NCBI GenBank assembly: GCA_003427395.1
Contig: BFEA01000245.1
Coordinates: 187,991 to 210,356 of the forward strand
Direction: 5' to 3'
DNA length: 22,366 nt
From: Chara braunii
Lineage: Eukaryota; Streptophyta; Charophyceae; Charales; Characeae
The stretch's first letter is position 1, and each line of letters opens with the position of its first letter. Under the pieces are notes generated by a model. That model had not been told where the DNA came from. It made no database searches and saw only the letters and a list, made by a program, of their open reading frames with translations. A program made the position numbers and the translations under genes. Of the stretch, positions 19,230 to 22,366 are shown in pieces.

Positions 19230-20640
19230 CCACAAATTGTAGAGCTTCTTTACTCCTTCAGCGACGTCTTCGAAGCCGTCGCCGAAATCGTACCGGATCG
19301 GCTTATTTGCCACGAGAACATCCTCTAGGATGGGGTCGTATGTCCGCTAGGTTGTATCTACCGCATGAGCAAGGAGGAACTTGAGGTGCTTCGTACGCAA
19401 CTCGGCGACGTCATTGCAAAGGGTTGGATTCACCCTAGCTCCTCGCCCTACGAGGCACCCGTTCTCTTCGTCCGGAAGAAGAACAAGGACTTGCGGCTAT
19501 GCATTGACTACCGCAAGCTAAACGTGCAAACCGTGAAGAATGCAGGCCCGCTCCCACGCATCGACGATTTTTTCGAACACTTGGCCGGTGCCACGTGCTT
19601 CTCGACGTTGGACCTCAAATTCGATTATCACCAAATTGAGATCCATCTGTGAGATCAGTACAAGACCGCGTTCAAGACACAGTATGGGCACTTCAAATGG
19701 GTTGTAATGCCATTCAGCCTCACAAATGCCCCGACTACTTTCCAAGCGCCACTGGCGACGGAGTTCCGCAACTTGTTGGACCGGTTTGTGCTTATCTACC
19801 TCGGCGACATCTTGGTTTATAGTCGAGCCTTGGACGAGCACCTCGCGCACCTATGCACCGTTTTGGAGATGCTACGTAAGGCCAAGTACCAGGCCAGCCG
19901 AGCCAAGTGCGATGTCGCTCAACAAGAGTTCGAGTACTTGGGTCACTTTGTGATGCCCAAGGCATCCGTCCGCTCGCAGACAAAATTCAGGCTATCCAAG
20001 AATGGTCGGAACCCACCATCACCACGGAGGTTCGCTCCTTCATGGGATTGGTCGGGTACCATCAACGCTTCATCGACGGATATGCACGGATCGCTGCACC
20101 TTTTTCACGACTTCAGTCTCCGAAGGTGCCGTTCCATTTCACCGATAAAGTCCGGAGTTCATTCCACAAGCTTAAGACGACAATGCTCATGGCTCTCGTT
20201 TTGAGCATCTACGACCCGACTTTGCCTACGAGAGTGACTACCGACGCTAACGGCTATGGAATTGGCGCAGTGTTGGAACAACACGACAGCGTAGACTGGC
20301 ACCCGGTTGAATACTTCAGCCAATGGTTGCCTCCCATCAACTCGCTTGATAACGGGGGGAAGGAGTTGCTGGCCTTCGTGACAATACTCAAACGCTTGCG
20401 ACAATTCGTCCTCGGGCGTCGTAGGTTTACTTGGGTAACAGACAACAACTCATTGACCTATTACAAGATGCAAGACACGGTGAATGGCACGATCAGAAGA
20501 TGGATGTACTTCATCGACCAATTCAACCTCACGCTGAAGCACATCTCGGGTATCTCCAATCGAGAGGTGGACGTTTTTTTCACGAAGAGCCGACCTTTGC
20601 ACATTGATCCACCACACCTTCAACTTCGACGAAGACCAAC
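19230..20640 (+). pseudogene. Reverse transcriptase and RNase H of element D
   Basis: The RT lead-in YRMSKEEL is followed by CIDYRKLN, TLDLKFDYHQI and MPFSLTNAPTTFQ, then the active site YLGD (19797-19808). The family has YxDD there, so the first catalytic Asp is Gly and RT is predicted dead. RNase H follows with TTDANGYGIG, GKELLAF and TDNNSL, its acidic residues in place. A stop interrupts the first frame at 19650-19652 (TGA, in the context HL-stop-DQYKTAF). A frameshift near 19930-19960 moves to the frame that is open from 19907 to 20881. Confidence 0.88.
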
Positions 20641-22040
20641 ATCAGCATTTTGTGCGCGCATAGATCCAGACTACCGCACTTTCTACGAGCGAAGTTTTTC
20701 GGACCACCTGTCGGCTAGCCACCACCGCATCGTCGAAGGGTACTTGCTTCTCCATTCACAAGGCAAGGACTTGTTATGCATCCCAGACGACCGTGGATTA
20801 CAGACTCGCCTCCTTGGTGACTACCACGATTCGTGGCTCACGAGACACTTCGGAATTAATTGGACGATTACTCGAGTTCGCTAACGATTTCGATGGTCCG
20901 ACGTCATCACCTACGTCACACCGTATTGCGAATCTTACGAGGTTTGCCAATGCAACAAGTCCCGCAACCACAACCCGTACGGCGAGTTGCGCCCGTTGCC
21001 GATCCCTCGGGAACCCGGATTGTCTATTGCCATGGACGTCACCGGACTCTTCCCACGAGATCGCCTCGTGGACGCCGGTATCCTCAGGGTCGTTGATCGA
21101 CTGAGTAAGTACGCGCGGTTTCTTCGTTGCAACTATCATGCAATGGCTCCCGAGCTCGAGAGACTCTTGCATACCGGTTGGATTTGCGGCCACGACATTC
21201 CGGAAGACATCACTAGTGGTCGCGGCACTCGATTCATGTTGGTTTTTTGGACCTCTCTCATGAAGGAATCCAACACCGAGATGAAACTGAGTTCAGCTCA
21301 GCACTCACAATCCGATGGGCAAACGGAGTGGGCACATCAAACCGCTCAAGTGATGCTTTGTACGCTCCTCCGTCCGGACAAGAAAGATTTGGTTGACTGC
21401 CTCCCCGACATTGAATTGCCTACAACACTTCGTTCCATCCGGCGATTGGAGTAACTCCCTTCGATTTGCACCATGGTGGTCGGAAAGGTCGTATCTTCGC
21501 AGATCTTCTATTCCATCGGGCAGCCAACATTGACACCCCTTGCTCTCCCGCCTCCGTTCGGAAGTACAGGGACTTGCTGGTGAAAGCCCACGTAAACATG
21601 CAAAAGCCTCAAGTCCCCATTCAGCAGCAAGCTAATCGGCATTGTGTGCCATGTCCTATCCGCGCAGGCGACCTTGTATGGGTTGCCTCTGAGGAGTTTG
21701 CACTTGAACAAGATGTCTCGCGCAAGCTCCTCCCCAAGTGGTTTGGACCATACACCGTCACATCAGCCGCGGACAACCAGGACGATGGCCCATCATTCAT
21801 GATTGACATCCCGCCGCATCTACCGGTCCACCCGGTATTCCTCACCTCCAAGCTGGCTACATACACACCAGCCAAGACCGACGACTTCCCGGGCTGGTGA
21901 TCACAATACCCTCCTTCCATGGATGGTCACCAAGAAGTCGATTGGGTCGTCACACACCGCAAGTATGGCAATAAGTCAATGCAGTACAATGTCACCTTCA
22001 AACAGTGCAGCCTCGACGTCACACGTACAATTAGACTCGT
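20641..22040 (+). pseudogene. Integrase of element D
   Basis: The zinc-binding His pair (YHD...RHFG) is present. A TAA at 20882-20884 interrupts the frame, and of the expected CxxC pair only VC is clear. The first catalytic Asp is at 21035-21037 (AMDV). The second motif reads SGRG, with Gly (21218-21220) for Asp, so catalysis is predicted lost. The Glu is at 21326-21328 (GQTEW). A frameshift near 21425 leads to the 21466-21899 frame carrying the GPY/F module (WFGPY, 21739-21753). Beyond a TGA at 21898-21900 the same frame continues into a chromodomain-like tail (VDWVVTHRKYG). Confidence 0.87.
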
Positions 22041-22366
22041 TTTCAAACACACTTTTCACACATGTACACACTAACGCAGCATATTGGCGACATGCGCCCA
22101 CTCAAAATTCAGAGATATGGTTTTCAGATACGAGTTCACTCCCAATTGGCTATGGCGACCTCAGCGCCCAAACATCTCACTGTTCACATACACTGGATCA
22201 CCCTCGATATCCCACACGAATCACTCTAACACTCGAGCACACACACACACTCACTACTAACTACAGCTATGGCAGCTATGGCTGCCTCTAACCTATCGCT
22301 ATGCTAACTCCTCCTCTCTTGCCCACTGCGTCCTCCGGGCTCATCTGCAGACCTCCTTGCACAAGT
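22041..22366. other. Non-coding tail with CA repeat
   Basis: This is sequence downstream of element D, with a short CA microsatellite near 22239-22251 and a duplicated GCAGCTATGG word near 22270. It might be the 3' UTR or LTR start of D, but no polypurine tract or TG end could be identified. Confidence 0.4.

Larger units (their letters stand above)
19178..22040 (+). mobile_element. Element D: 5'-truncated Ty3/gypsy element of a second family
   Basis: A pol region in plus orientation contains RT, RNase H and integrase in Ty3/gypsy order. Its protein sequence differs clearly from A, B and C. It lacks gag and protease because it begins at the junction with C. No LTR, polypurine tract or primer-binding site was found before the window ends, so its 3' end may lie outside. 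At least two frameshifts and several stops mark it as dead. Confidence 0.85.

Overview
The window looks like a repeat-filled piece of a large eukaryotic genome, and I see no intact host gene. The dominant content is Ty3/gypsy-type (Metaviridae-like) LTR retrotransposons in several states of decay, set among microsatellites, low-complexity tracts and degenerate tandem repeats. The initiator-Met-type primer-binding site and chromovirus-like pol order fit a plant-lineage genome, possibly a streptophyte alga such as Chara. That assignment is inference from general resemblance; nothing here proves it.

Layout. 1-310 is a TCAA/CCAA tetranucleotide tract, followed by an ambiguous base (349) in a C-run and a C-rich, G-quadruplex-capable stretch. 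590-1600 is AT-rich or simple sequence. 2000-3420 holds protein-like but unrecognised reading frames on both strands. 3420-7160 is non-coding: a TATA box in a promoter- or LTR-like stretch, GT repeats, five copies of a degenerate ~60-95 bp repeat (5400-6255) and a perfect 19-bp hairpin (6635-6675).

7165-9043 is element A (+ strand): a 5'-truncated, frameshifted integrase fragment with its polypurine tract and a diverged 3' LTR. 9040-17760 is element B (- strand): a structurally complete but dead Ty3/gypsy element. In its own direction it has 5' LTR (17760-16762), primer-binding site, a 1.3-kb leader, gag with a CCHC knuckle, protease, reverse transcriptase, RNase H, integrase, polypurine tract and 3' LTR (9861-9040). 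17761-19176 is element C (- strand): the integrase end of a close relative of B, which uses B's 5' LTR as its own 3' LTR. The result is an LTR-B-LTR-C array. At 19176/19177 C is fused head-to-head to element D (+ strand, 19178 to about 22040), the RT-RNase H-integrase part of a different Ty3/gypsy family.

How the parts relate. B encodes all the domains its family would need to replicate (packaging protein, protease, RT/RNase H, integrase), but at least twelve in-frame stops, four or more frameshifts and lost catalytic or zinc-binding residues make it non-autonomous. All twelve stops can be explained by single C-to-T changes in CAG, CAA or CGA codons. At two of them copy C still carries the ancestral codon, which points to cytosine-methylation decay. 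The most interesting points are the shared-LTR array, a stem-loop conserved in all three LTRs, the A/B junction at a palindromic TGCA, the head-to-head C/D fusion, and the unexplained reading frames at 2000-3420.
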